DNA from: Pseudisothecium myosuroides
Lineage: Eukaryota; Streptophyta; Bryopsida; Hypnales; Lembophyllaceae
Assembly: GCA_951799445.1 (NCBI GenBank)
Contig: OX637295.1
Location: forward strand, 26,412,001-26,476,000
Reading direction: 5' to 3'
DNA: 64,000 nucleotides
In this document: positions 34,740 to 46,391 of the stretch, piece after piece
How the letters are laid out: the number at the start of each line of letters is the position of its first letter
Numbering within the stretch: the stretch's first letter is position 1
Notes under the pieces: model-generated
Database searches by the model: none
Told to the model about the DNA's origin: nothing
Seen by the model: only the letters and a program-made list of their open reading frames with translations
Made by a program: the position numbers and the translations under genes

Positions 34740-35687
34740 AGAGAGTCAACCAAAACCCAATTCAAAGACGCCACGTCACCATTCACAAGAGAATTAGCGA
34801 GCAGTGAAGAAGGTGTGACAACCCCTAATATATGGCGCAAGCTGCCTCACGAAACCACTACAAGCAGGTTTATGGTGACCCGGTTTGGAGATGCTTGCCT
34901 TGACGAGTCATATTGTCCTGAGCAATTGTATGTGGCACGCATTGATCATTGCCAAATAGCGGTACGAATTTAAATCTTTGAGGCGGGGAGGCTGCACAGA
35001 TTCGGGGATGGGTTTCATCTGGACTGGCAATACTCTTACGATATTGAAAACCGAGTTGGTTTGAAGAAACGCGAGCTCCAGGTACGTAGGATTCAACTTG
35101 CATGAGAAATAATGATCTGATGAAGTGACGCAAGTTGCGCCACCAAGTCGCAAGTGTCACAAATCCCACCGACCATAAGAGCAAAGTAACACGACAAATT
35201 AACACAAGAGCCCTTTGGCATTGTCAAACCATGTCTGCAAGGCTGCATGAGAAATAGCACGAACAAAAGAGACCGGTACTGGGAAACCAAAAACTTGAAT
35301 GGTAACAGAGCTGCAAGCCGAAAAATCTCCGTGTCAACATCGACTGAACCAAATACAGTAGAACTCGTCTTATTGCATAACTGCCAAGTGCGCCCAATTT
35401 CAAGTGAGTTGGTCCTACAGTAATACTTCAAACTCGGAATAAGAGAAATATTGCAAAGGATTTAAATAAACCTAGCCTCTCAAAACTCAGAATAAGAGAA
35501 GTACTCCAGCGAACTTGAATAAGAGAAGTACTCAGAATAAGAGAAGTACTCCAACAAACTTAAATAAACCTAGCCTCTCTAAATGCATATCCTCTCTATG
35601 TGCATAGCTAACTGCCAGTCCGGGCGCCATGCTCTAAGACAAGTTCTACTGTTTATGGTGTTGACAGGTATTCTCTGCAGTCTGAAA
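34740..35687. other. 3' flank of the EEF1AKMT1-like gene, no further gene called
   Basis: GC-balanced DNA on the 3' side of the minus-strand methyltransferase gene. Frames of about 110 codons exist on the minus strand (35205-34870, 35431-35093) but have no recognisable family or splice pattern. The part next to 35687 is the probable 3' UTR. Confidence 0.3.
35425..35590 (+). repeat. imperfect tandem repeats AGAATAAGAGAAGTACTC
   Basis: Four or so copies of AATAAGAGAARTACTC alternate with two copies of TAAATAAACCTAGCCTCTC, an interleaved tandem array of about 165 bp in the 3' flank of the methyltransferase gene. Confidence 0.75.
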
Positions 35688-37000
35688 TCATTGAACATCA
35701 TCATCTTGTTTCATCCCATATGTTGCGGTACCTTCCCAGCCACCTAGACGATCCACAGGATCGTAGTTTGTGAACAACTTGAACTCGTTTCCCAGTTTGT
35801 TCCGATGAACAGGCCTGAATACGCAGGGTCGAGCTTTCAGCAGTTCCCCTACTTGGGTCTCCTGCACAGCCCCTGCATTTGTGAACACAAGCAGAAGTTC
35901 GCATCAATTTTCGCAGCTTTTCGATGAACCGACATGTTCCTCTGAAATACGAAACGGCGAAAAGATAAGAAATGCAAACTCTTTCATCATCCAACTCTGC
36001 TGTCCAATTCGCCGGACAATCATTTGCATGAGAGGAACGAAGAAGAAATACCTGTCAACACCATAAACGACGTGGGAGTCGCTTCGGAATCTGCAGCTAT
36101 GTGTCTCATAGTCTCTACGGTCTTCTCCAAACATTCTTTACTCTGCGGACGGTCATGTATTCAGCAGGGTTAGAATAGGGCAAAGGAAATGAATGCTGAA
36201 TATACCAATCATGGAGGGAGATACGCCAATGCTAATACTAAGATCGGGCATGATTGATATGCGAGTCAAACCAGGTAAGGTGGATCGGCCACGACGAGCT
36301 GAAAGCCCTTTTCGTGTTCATGGGGCACATTAAGCGGGAAATTGTAATCGTAGAAGGTAAACTTCTGGCCGTATTTTTCAAATCGCCGGTCATACTCGTA
36401 CAGTTCGGCGGATACGCCGGGATATCTTTTCTGCGCAGCCACCACAATTAAAGATCATTCCGAGGGTCATAACTTTGTCCCAAGGATCCATAAATACTTC
36501 GAATCACTTCGCCAAAACCCAAACAAACCTCAAGCCGCGCTATGCGCCGAAATATTGAAGCAAACACCGTCGTCCAACCCTGCGGAATTCGAAGTTGACA
36601 GCTAGCCAAACGAAGCTTAAAGTCTAAACCGAATCCCTATCGAGAACCTCGGTTTAGGATTCGGCGCACTCTCCAAAGGAAAATCCCAAAGAATGGCGGA
36701 GCCACAAACCCTCAATTCCACGAACAAGGTGGGGCAGGCGATGCACGCAACGCGGAAACGAGACTGAGATGAGGCAAGATGGTTCACTTCAGCGGCCACA
36801 CAGGCGGAGGTGGCGTCATCGTACCAAAACTGGCTCATGCGCCAATCTTCCGACAACAAAGTCAAGTCGCCATCACCATGCGTCCGCTCCGCCCCGTCCG
36901 CGGCATCGTCTACTCGCTGGTCACCCTGCTCCCGCATAAACTCTTGCAGGGCTAACAAAGTGTGGGCACTGAGCTGCGGAACATCATCTTCCTCGTCCAT
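35688..37000 (-). CDS. EEF1A lysine methyltransferase 1-like (N6AMT2/Efm5 family)
   Basis: Class I SAM-dependent methyltransferase. Characterised animal and fungal relatives methylate a lysine of elongation factor eEF1A in the cytosol. Four exons on the minus strand: 37000-36710, 36430-36272, 36142-36052 and 35872-35688, with phases 0, 0 and 1, giving 241 residues. Family signatures: the acidic start MDEEDDVPQLSAHTLLALQE; SEDWRMSQFWYDDAT (the SQFWY motif); YEYDRRFEKYGQKFTFYDYN; and the catalytic ADPPYL motif at 145-150, ending exon 2. The C-terminus CVFRPVHRNKLGNEFKLFTNY also fits. It is slightly longer than the human protein, mostly through an Asp/Glu-rich insert at about 28-46 and a C-terminal tail. 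Intron 2 starts GTTTGA, a weaker donor. Its 3' flank carries a 22-nt perfect complement of its own exon 3 donor (see findings). Annotation is confident; the plant substrate is inferred. Confidence 0.9.
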
Positions 37001-37873
37001 CGCTTGGCTTGCTCAATCAATTAACCAAACTAAACGATGCCAAGGGCAGGAATCACAATGCCCCTGCGAACCGATAATGCCCAGAATGGTACACAACGTG
37101 GGTCAAAGGGGAATGTGAATCAATACAGACGCAGCACGAAAGCGCGGCCCACAAAACCCCATTGACGAATCAATTGAGGACCTACTGAACTGTATCATTG
37201 TCAAACTCCACTCGTGTTACTCGGGAAATGTAAACTCTCGCAAACCTAGACCACTGGGTAGAATTCATCAAACAATGTAGAAACAATCCGACCAAACCAG
37301 TAAACAAGCTCTGCAGAACGGTCAAGACGTGTACTATACACAGGTATGCAGCAACGAACTGAAAATAAGATTATTTCAGCTTATTGAGGACAAATTGGGT
37401 AAGCTGAGGAGAGATCGGAACTTCGGAAAATAAAACGCACCTGGTGGAAGCGGAGACTCACTCGATGGAGAATGATAAAAAATTACTGATTATACAGCTC
37501 TGAGCAAACTCTTCTGCGAATTCATCACTCATGGATAACTTATACACAACCCTGAATCAACCAACACGACAAATATAACCAAAACTCTTGATTGTCGTAT
37601 CACGCTACAAAACCCTAAACCCTTATAACCCTTAACCCTAGAAGGTCTGGGCGGATCAAAAACTTCCTTTTGACAAATGAAATCTGCGCAGGCAGATGGA
37701 AAAAGAGTGGAGTTCATCCATTTTCGCCTAGACAGACAAGGAGTTCGTCAATATTAACAGGATTATCGAGGAGGCCTCCGTGTCCATCATTTTGTTTAGC
37801 GATTTCCGTCTCTGCCTGAATTTTTTTCTTGAGAATCCAACTAATAATATTCATCGGCACTCCCGGAGCCCAA
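37001..37873 (-). other. 5' flank of the EEF1AKMT1-like gene
   Basis: GC-balanced DNA upstream of the methyltransferase start. No additional exon is recognised. It probably contains the promoter and 5' UTR. Confidence 0.3.
37609..37640 (-). promoter_or_regulatory. telo-box-like AAACCCTAA cluster
   Basis: AAACCCTAAACCC at 37610-37622 followed by TTATAACCCTTAACCCTA. AAACCCTAA telo-boxes are common in plant promoters of translation-related genes, which would suit the eEF1A methyltransferase about 600 bases away. Alternatively it is just an end of the TTAACCC repeat family. Confidence 0.3.
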
Positions 37874-38065
37874 TAGAGTTAATTGTAAAGCGAGCGAATG
37901 TGGGACCAGGAGCCGGAGTTCTGGAAAAACACAGGACCAAACTCCCTGGAGCACCCAAACTCAGATCTGAATGAGTTTGGTGTCATGTTTGTTTTGTTCT
38001 ATTTTTAGTTAAACCTACTTTTGACACACGTTTACAAACACAAGACAACTTTGCGAATAACTCTA
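37874..38065. mobile_element. 192-bp MITE, copy 2
   Basis: Same length and order of blocks as 22271-22462. Ends are TAGAGTTAATTGTAAAG and CTTTGCGAATAACTCTA (near-perfect inverted repeats). The interior has GGGACCAGGAGCC, ACAGGACCAAACTCC and CAAGACAACTTTGCG. TA flanks both ends. Confidence 0.8.
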
Positions 38066-38223
38066 ATATGTTTGTGGATTTTCAGATGTAAAAGTCAATG
38101 CTCTCATCTTTCACGTGGTTTAGTTAGCACAACATTTGGAGCTACCGTCACTTAGCAATACCTTCCGATTTCTTGTCACTGAGTTTCTTGTCACTTGGCT
38201 ACAGGCCCATCTTTTTAGGGTTA

Positions 38224-39140
38224 AGAGCATCGCCACCCATTCGCCCAAACACGGCTGGAAAGACATCCCAGTCATCCCCGGCTGGAGAACACCGATAAAA
38301 ATTAAACACATGATTAACTACAAGTTTGCACACTTCAAGTGTAGGTTGTCTACTTATTGGAATTCGAGAAGAATTAAAATTAAAAAATAAAACATGGGGT
38401 GAAAAAATTTATTCAGAATTTTTTTTCTCTTAAAAGTATGCTTGAGGTGTGCTTGAGGTAGACCTCAAACAACCCTCATGCACACTTTAATTTTTTTCAT
38501 TTCCTTTGAATCAAAATTTAGAAAAAAATGGTGTTAGAAAATTCTATTCAAAATCTTCAAAAAAATCAAAGTGTGCTTGAGATGTGTTTGAGGTCTACCT
38601 CAAGCACACTTTGTCTTTTTTTAAATTTTGAATAGAATTTTTCAACAGTTTTTTTAATTTAAAAAAAAATTCAAATGCAATGAGAATAGTCAAAGTGTGC
38701 TTGAGGTGTGCAGGTAGACCTCAAGCACAGCTCAAGCACTCTTTGATTTTTTTTTTAAAATTGAATAGAATTTGTCAACACAATTTTTTCAACTCAAACA
38801 TGGGCCGGCTTTAGGGTGACTGGCTAATTGTAGCTAGGTTGACACCTCATTCAAAAGTTATTCTTGTGCTTTAATGATCATGCAAATGGACAAGCAAATC
38901 AACATGCCAACTCATAAAAAAATGCAAAAAATGAAATTGTGGCCCACAATCCAACAAACTAAGAAGATCTCCTTCAAGTCAACAACTATGGCAGGGACGG
39001 GGTCCTATAATTTGCAGAGCCACTTGTGCCGTGACCAAGCTCTTTTTCTCCTTGGCTAGGTCCACGGTAGACCACTTTTTTGTCACCGGCCATACCCAAG
39101 CCCGGGCCGTGGAGCTTCCCAATGAATGGGTGGCGATGCT
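38224..39140. mobile_element. Harbinger-like TIR element (TSD TTA) with internal hairpin array
   Basis: The left end AGAGCATCGCCACCCATTC and the right end GAATGGGTGGCGATGCT are inverted repeats. TTA flanks both sides (38221-38223, 39141-39143), the usual target duplication of PIF/Harbinger elements. The 917-bp body has GC-richer ends and an AT-rich middle carrying three related hairpins. No transposase frame. A shorter relative with similar ends (AAGCATCTCCAC) is at 61764. Confidence 0.7.
38438..38745. repeat. three related hairpins GTGCTTGAGG...CCTCAAGCAC
   Basis: Hairpin units centred near 38463, 38593 and 38718 all pair GTGTGCTTGAGG with TACCTCAAGCACAC-like sequence. The middle one extends outward through TTCTATTCAAAATCTT / AAATTTTGAATAGAA. 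Spacing is about 125-130 bp, so the array looks like duplication of a fold-back unit. Confidence 0.75.
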
Positions 39141-39199
39141 TTAACTTTATGAGGATGGGCCTTGCACCATGGGATTGGAATTCAATATTCTTTCACTCT

Positions 39200-39790
39200 A
39201 TATGTTGTCACGATTTATGCTTGAAAATTTCTATGTTTATTTTTCAGAGATGAAATCACAAGGCTTCTATAGTTTGCAAAAGTTTCAATTTTTTTTGTAA
39301 AAACTTAAAAGTAGTGAGAATTTTTTAAGGAAAAAATGAAAAAACTTCATATCTAATATAGAGTACAAAATATGCTCAAAAAATCTGAAATTTTCTCTAT
39401 AGGTGCACATGATATTTTAGAATACCATAGAGGAAAATCACTTACTTCATCTTTTCATAATTAGAAAATTAGTTGACCATAGTTATAGGCCCAAATTCAA
39501 ATTGCAATAGAATATTTAATTTTAGAAATTTATTTAAAAAAACCTTGTGGGAGAAGAAACTAAACCTCAATAAATTCATTTCAACATTTGAACTCAAATT
39601 TTGAAAGAAAAAATTGAATGACTCAAATTCACATTAAGACAAGGAGCTAGAAGTTGCAAAAATACACTACATGATCCATGAATTGAACATCTTTTTACGT
39701 AGAGTAGTCAAAATATACCACAATGAAGGAATATCTAATTTGGTTCACTAAAAATGCATTCAGGCAACTCACTCCAAAAAAATTGAATGA
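39200..39790 (-). repeat. AT-rich dispersed repeat, family C, reverse copy
   Basis: Reverse complement of the block order seen at 5880, 29460 and 59390 (for example, AACCATAGTTATAGG-like text followed by CAAATTGCAATAGAATATT). Non-coding; limits approximate. Confidence 0.45.
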
Positions 39791-42700
39791 ATTAAAATGA
39801 CTTTTTTCCATCCTACACACTACTTCAAAGTTATGCAAAAGGATACAAAACGTTTAATTTAAAATGGATGATAGATTGAATCTTTGTGATTTTTACATGA
39901 ATTTTTTCCTACTACTTTTCAATGAAATTTAAACCGTTTAATGAATTTCACACAAATGTTTAATTTTGGTTTAAATTTCATTGAAATTTTTTGGTTTGTA
40001 TACCAGTTGATTTTACCTTATGAATATAATCTATGGATCATATGTTACAACCTTTTATTTGAGTCATCATTGAATTATTATTCTAACTCATGTTTTATAA
40101 TACATCTTTACAATTTTGAAAATTTAGACTACCCTTGGTCCTTAAGAGGATATAAAATAGATTTAAAAAATAAAAAAATTATTTTTGGAGAATTTTCAAA
40201 GGAAGCTGCTTCAAATTGGTTTGAAAGAGATCTATGAATAGTTCTTATTGTTCGATTGCATAGATAATTTCTAAATTTGATGGTTGACATCCTATCTTTT
40301 GATGCAAGCATCACAAAAGATGACTCGAGAAGCCATATTTTATTAAACATCTTCATTTTGCATTGACCCTTGGGCATTTAGAGGTCCCAAGGGTTTGGTT
40401 TTAAAAAAGTATTCATAATAGAATCTTCAACACTCAACTAAGTTAGAAGCACCTAATTTGGACAATAGTCGTTTAGGGACACCTAAAAAACAACCTAAAT
40501 CCACGCGCAAGTGGACCCAAAGTAGATAGGCGGGGTTCCAAGAAGTTGTCACTATCATGATGGAGGTTCTTGCATTGGTCAATTACCTATGCGTGATTCA
40601 AGATTAGAATGTGTCTTTTTTGGAAGTTTGTGTGTCCACTTTGGTGTTAGTCTAGTGTCCACATTAGGTGCATCTATGTAGTTGTTTTTGAAAATTTGTA
40701 TTATATTCATACAATCTTGGAAAAATACGAAAACAATTTTGTTGGTTTTTTAAACCATTTCCTAACAAGCGTATATCACTTTATTTTGTAACTACCCTCA
40801 AGATCTACAGATCTTGAATAAGTGTCACATTTTGGTGCTTCTACCTTATAGACTAACTCTTTAAGATCATCTTTAAAGTATTTTGGTAATATGTATAATG
40901 GACCTTGATTTTTAGTTAACCTTGTTGGTTTTGGACCTAAAAGGTCCAATTGATGACTTTACAAAAAATGCATCTATTGGTTCAATAATAGGAGTATTTC
41001 AGTAACTACCTTGGTCATAGGGGACTACATCCTTTCAAGGTTAATCTAGTTTAATACTATTAGAGACTAAAATGTCCATTGGATGACTTTGACCGGCTTT
41101 GGTGACCATGTTGTTAATAGTTTTTATCCAATGATTTTTTTCCGATAAAGGTTTCAAGCTCTATCACGAGAGTGAACACCCTATTTCATTGAAGTATTTT
41201 TTGTTTTTTGATTTAAAATTCAAAATAAATAGCAGACGGCTACTACAAGACAATTGAAGGGCAAGGGTGCCTAAGTGGGAATTTTTGTCTGTAGGCATAC
41301 AAATTTTCCATTACATCTTTACTCTCTCCTACCCCGAGCCGTTGTTCAATTATTGTTCAATTGCAAAAAAAATATTTTGCAGCCATTGTTGACATAAGGT
41401 AGGAGGCTATAAAACGGAGCGGGCATTAAAATGGAACATGACTCAGAGGTACATTTTGCTTTCTTCAATGTACCACCTATGCACATTTCAGGAGGTGGTC
41501 CATTTTGATGACCACAAATGACCATTTTTTTTTCAACTTCAGAAATTTGTAACTAATTCCACAAAGATCCAAAAAATATGAAACAACTTGGGTTAGATTT
41601 CAATTCCACTTGTCTTTCAAGGAAAACTTACTAAAAAACATCTCAAGATGTTTTACCTCCCCAAAAATTCAGTTTCAGCGCTTAGATGCTCCATTTTTGA
41701 TCCTCCTACTTTAGACCCCCTTGTCCTTCCGACGTGCATTGGAATTTTTTTGTTGATGCCTCTTTTACCTCTGGAGATCATTTGAGGAATTTGATTTATT
41801 TACAATATTAGAAGACACAATTCTGTTCGATGTGTACATATAAGAATTAGCATGGAGGCTTTGTCAATGCGGTTGTAGACATAATTTTTGGACCCAAGGC
41901 ATCATAAAAGTGGCCTACGGTTTTACTCATTGCAAGTTCTCAATCTCCCAATTCTGGATTTTGTTCTAAATGTTGCGTAGTTTGTAGCATGACCAAACTT
42001 AGCATTGTCCATTTCATGCATTGACGGTGTGCATATGTATTGTTGAGTGACAATTGATTGTTTATATTTATCATTGCATGGCCTTTGTCAATCATTGGTT
42101 TGAGGATTGTCTTCATTGCAATGCTCCATTTAGGATAAGAATTCATAAATCGTTTGTTGATCACTACTTCAATTTTCATCTACTAGGGTAAACAAGCCTA
42201 TGACAAGCAAACCACCCAATGCAGACACCTAGAAAATGATCCATTACAATCTTTCATCAATACATAACATAATTTTTGCAATAAATGAGATTTGAGCTAA
42301 TTAGTTTGAGTTAGTGGCCACAATCAATGCTTTGGGTGATGGTGAAGGAGTTATTAGTGACTATAGTAGGAACGTCCACCTTCTTAGTGTAACTTTTTTA
42401 TTCCTTCATGTTAGAAAATGTTGTGGCCATGCTAGGAATTATTATGACTACTTAGGTGGTAAGATGACCATTATGGGAATACTTTTTGGTGGTTTTGAGA
42501 TAGTCTAGAGACTTCTTTTTAGCTTTCACTTCAAAATTTTATAACAAATTCATACTTTGTCAAAAAAATAAATTCAATTGCTCTCTCCATTTTTCATGAA
42601 TATCTTTATATGAAAAAAAAATTAAAAATTTCCAATAATGTCAACAAGGCAAACCAATCATTTTGCCTGTCATAAACTTGTTTACCTTATTTATACCCCC

Positions 42701-44215
42701 AATTCACAGACCATTTCCACATTTCAGCAACTTGTGAGATTGGATTGCCCAAAACTCCATGGTCATACAAGAATTCCCAACTGCTTTGCCACGGTAACCC
42801 AGTTGTCGTTCAAGGTTTAACCGTGGGAAAAAAGTAGGTGTGAATTGTTCAACATTGGGGTATGCAAGAAAGTATTGTTCATCGGCGATAAACAATGCCG
42901 CAAAGAATGAGCTCTTATGCCATTTGGCCTCAACAATAGGTGGAGGAATAGTGGCGGCCACGATGTGGGCAGTAATGGCCACATTCCTGGCTATAGTAAC
43001 AGTGGGAGTGCTTTTCTTCCTCTTTGTTATGTAATGTTATAGGTAGTTGATGTGAACTAAACTTTGCTAAGCTTTCAGACCTTGGTTCTTGAAATGTGCA
43101 TTGAAATGTGCAAATGGTTTGTGACACATGCTAGTGAGATATGTGCCCACGCATAACTAGCTTCCTTTACTAGAAATTCTCATGTCACATGGAAATCTTT
43201 GAATGTGTATGTACTCTCAATCCTCCAATTGAATTTCCTGCTGCAACAAATTCTGAGGCTACTCAAGGCACACAAAACTGAAGACTGCAAATCAAACACA
43301 TATAAGTAGCACTCTCTTCTGCAGACATTTGTGTTTCCTTTCTTATTCACCTGCACATATGATATAGTGCAAACAATTAAAACGACAAAGTCATCTCCGT
43401 GTATGTAGAACGGAACATGTATGTTTAGTACCCATTCCTACAATATAGCACCGTCCAAATAGAACAGTGACGGGGGATACAGAGAATAAGAAGAGGTTAT
43501 CATTCTTTGTACGTTGAGCACATTTTCAGTACTCACTATCAACATTGACTGCATTGACACGTGCTACCCTAATGCGAGCTAAAAAATTAGGGGACGAAAA
43601 TGCAGCAGAACTAAGTGTAAAAAATGTTATTTTATAAAGAGGACACTCACCAAAGAAAGGTCCAGAATCACTGTAGAACCAAAGATTCTCTTGTTACGAA
43701 TTTGTTGCTGAAGCTAATAGCGAACATAGAACACAGAAAATTCAGCAAGTTACCTGAATGTCACACCTCATTCAGCAAGGCTGTTGGATGATGGACCATA
43801 CTGCCAATCAACAACATAGAAATTAGTAAGGAGCACAATAAAAACTGCAGCTGAGAGCAAGTGAGGCACCGACCCCCTGGAAAACCCTAAAATGCCAAGA
43901 TAATGAAGAAGATGTCACATTCACTCAACAACTTCAGAAGTCAATACAAGTGATTAGCTATGACAGAGAATAGACCAAACTCCATTTCCAGAAGCGGCAG
44001 ATTACGATGGATTGACCACATTTAGAATCCTCCTTCACAAACCTATTTCCGAGAGCACGAGAATCCTCCAAAAATGGTATCATCAGCCAGATAGTTCTTT
44101 GTCGCTTTTAAAAAAACCGTAGAAGAAAAAATGACTACACGATCTCAGAACTCTTGCAAAACTTGTGAATCACGAAGTACAGAAACTATGGAAAGTAAGA
44201 GCCTGATGACGAGGA
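39791..44215. other. AT-rich to mixed intergenic DNA, no gene seen
   Basis: No supportable exon. 39791-42600 is AT-rich with degraded repeat blocks, including a CCCTTGGGCATTTAGAGG motif at about 40368 that matches the TTAACCC-family ends. 42600-44200 is of mixed composition, with short frames such as + 42840-43034 that end in a hydrophobic stretch but have no family features. Confidence 0.35.
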
Positions 44216-45143
44216 TTAACCCTGAAAGGACCCGCCTGCTATTTTTAGCAACATAGAAATTTTGGGCAAGTACGTGTGATTGGAGATTTCCATATTTTAA
44301 GCAGAATTTTTAACGAAATAAGGGGGCAAGGGATATCTTTCATATGCACTAAATTTCATGACATTTGGAAATAGGAGTCAAAAGTTATGAACTAATACGT
44401 TACTTTTTTTGTAACCGGGTAGTCCAGGCAAAGTAAAAAAAATCACTTTTTCCATAAACAAGAATTTGAAATTGGTTTTCTAGATTTATATATACACTGA
44501 AAGCTTTGAATCATTCCATTTTCACTAATGAGTCAAAAGTTATGATTAGTTTTAGTTTGCGGGCAGTTATGGATTTTTTATTCTAAAATAAACTTTGAAG
44601 TTGTTTTACTCAATTTTCAATATTTTTGAAAAAAATAAAATCACAAGATGTAGATTGTTTATTACAACATTACAACTATTGGGATTGACATTTTTCAATT
44701 CCATAATTAAACTCTTAACAATTTAGTATTTTGAATCATTCTCTACTTCTTTCTATTTACTATTTTGTTTCCTATATGTTGTACAAGTCCAAATGATTTG
44801 AAATTTTTTAAGTATATAGCCAACTTGTTTAGGAAAAAGAATTCAAAAAAGCATCACCATTTTGGACATTTTTTCATAAAAAGTGACCTTGTGAAGTGCA
44901 ACTACCTTGTTTTTTGCAGGGCCAAAAAAATGATTTTAATAAATTTGAATGTCTGTATCTTGCAATCCATGTTGTGAAAATTTTTGAAATTTTTACCACA
45001 TGTTCTCAAGTTAGCATACTACAAGATGCTATGGTTACGTGTGTCAAAAAAAGCTTTTTTGTCCAAAAATTTTGTACTTGTACTAAAAATGACAATTTTT
45101 GAGCGTTTTGGGTGAAAACATAGTCATAGAACTTTAGGGTTAA
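44216..45143 (-). mobile_element. TTAACCC-ended AT-rich element, family B, reverse orientation
   Basis: Ends are TTAACCCTGAAAGGACC and ACTTTAGGGTTAA, about 928 bp apart. The interior is the reverse complement of the family B copies at 48763 and 56053: the block ATTCCATTTTCACTAATGAG, the block CTTGTGAAGTGCAACTACCT and the end motif CTATTTTTAGCAACATAG are all mirrored there. No coding frame. Confidence 0.65.
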
Positions 45144-45736
45144 AAGCGTATAGAAACTATGGCAATTATTGAATTTAGCTCCTATAAACACTACCCGCTA
45201 TAATGATGTACCAAATTCAACTTCATAAAATTGTTAACCTTTGCTGGGAGTTCCCTTTTGCTCCCCCCAAAAGTGGGATCCCCCGAGCGCCAGGTCAAGA
45301 GAAACCAAAGTTCATTAATGCAATTCACTGTAGATTTGAATTCCCCTCCTAGATAGGGATTGGCCAGTTCAAACATCGTACACACCCATCTAATGGAATG
45401 CAAGCCACTTATGTCACCAGTCTCCACCACCAATCTCATAGCAAGCCAGATACGTCACCATTACCAATCTCATGCAAGCAAATCCGTCAACAACACCAAT
45501 CTGATGGAGAAGGAGGGACTTCAACTTAATCCCATCCTAGGCATCCTGGGGTGATTATCCCTCCTCCAACAAGGAAGGAACCCCCTGGTTAGCAATGTTA
45601 TGTTCTGTGAAAACTACCCACTACAGTATTGTGGCTAAATATAGAATAATATAGAGTATGAGCCTGAACTTCTATTTGAATCCCTACATTGCATGCTGCC
45701 CTCATGGAAATTGCAAGAAAGGCAACATAGGCCCTT
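45144..45736. other. mixed-composition intergenic DNA
   Basis: No gene seen. A short block CCAATCTCATGCAAGC-like occurs two to three times in direct orientation between 45380 and 45480. Confidence 0.35.
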
Positions 45737-45971
45737 AGGGCTGCTTCACATTATGCCCCAAGGTCAAGAGTCTGTTGGTTTCCACCAATCAGATTTCAGA
45801 AAATCAAGACTTTGGACTCTTGACCCTTTACACTACGGCGGCACCGCCCAAAGTCCGTTGCTCTTGTCGCACCCTATATGGCGGCAAATGCCTACATGGC
45901 AACGGCCTCATGACGAACTCTCAACCATAGTTTGGGTCGGCCAAAAACGGCGACCCAAACTAGCGGCCCTT
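45737..45971. mobile_element. AGGGCTGCTTCACA element, short copy
   Basis: The left end AGGGCTGCTTCACATTATGC and the terminal complement AGCGGCCCTT at 45962-45971 frame 235 bp. The interior text (a GTTTCCACCAATCAGATTTC block, then GACTTTGGACTCTTGACCC) is shared with 54750-55000. An inner inverted repeat GTTTGGGTCGGCC / GGCGACCCAAAC is visible. Lies about 420 bp upstream of TTM3. Confidence 0.6.
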
Positions 45972-46391
45972 AAGACCGGTTATGTGAATCTTTCTGCCAT
46001 CTTCACAAAATTTGGGGTACCTAAGAATACAAATGCATTCAATGAGGCTATTTTTCGCTTTCCAAGATTGATGAGCACTTCTTTGTGATCACATTTTTTT
46101 TTAAATGGATGAAAACCCGCTTTGTTACATTCAACAAACGACTTGTTTGTCACCCATCGGACGCCAAACGTCCGCATCGACCTTTACGGGTTAATCCAAA
46201 ATCCGGGCAGTTCCATAGCAATGAAATTCCGTTTCCTTTGTGTCAAAAAAATAAACAAATCAAAATCCGGGCAGCTCCCTCTTCCGGGCAGATCCCCCAT
46301 TCTGTCCAAGCCTTCAATTACTCCGCAAGCTTACTTATCAAGAGACGCGGGGGTGTTTTCCTGTGGTTCTTCCTGTGGGATTGATGCTTCG

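Noticed and set aside
37610..37640. Interstitial telomere repeat
   Set aside because: Only one or two CCCTAAA units, mixed with TTAACCC. A telo-box or repeat end is more likely.
38438..38745. CRISPR-like or satellite array
   Set aside because: Only three diverged hairpins with dissimilar loops inside a TIR element. A duplicated fold-back unit is simpler.
46085..46391. Upstream in-frame extension of TTM3 (frame open from 46122)
   Set aside because: TTM3 proteins start with the ExExK motif directly after Met; the ATG at 46392 gives that.
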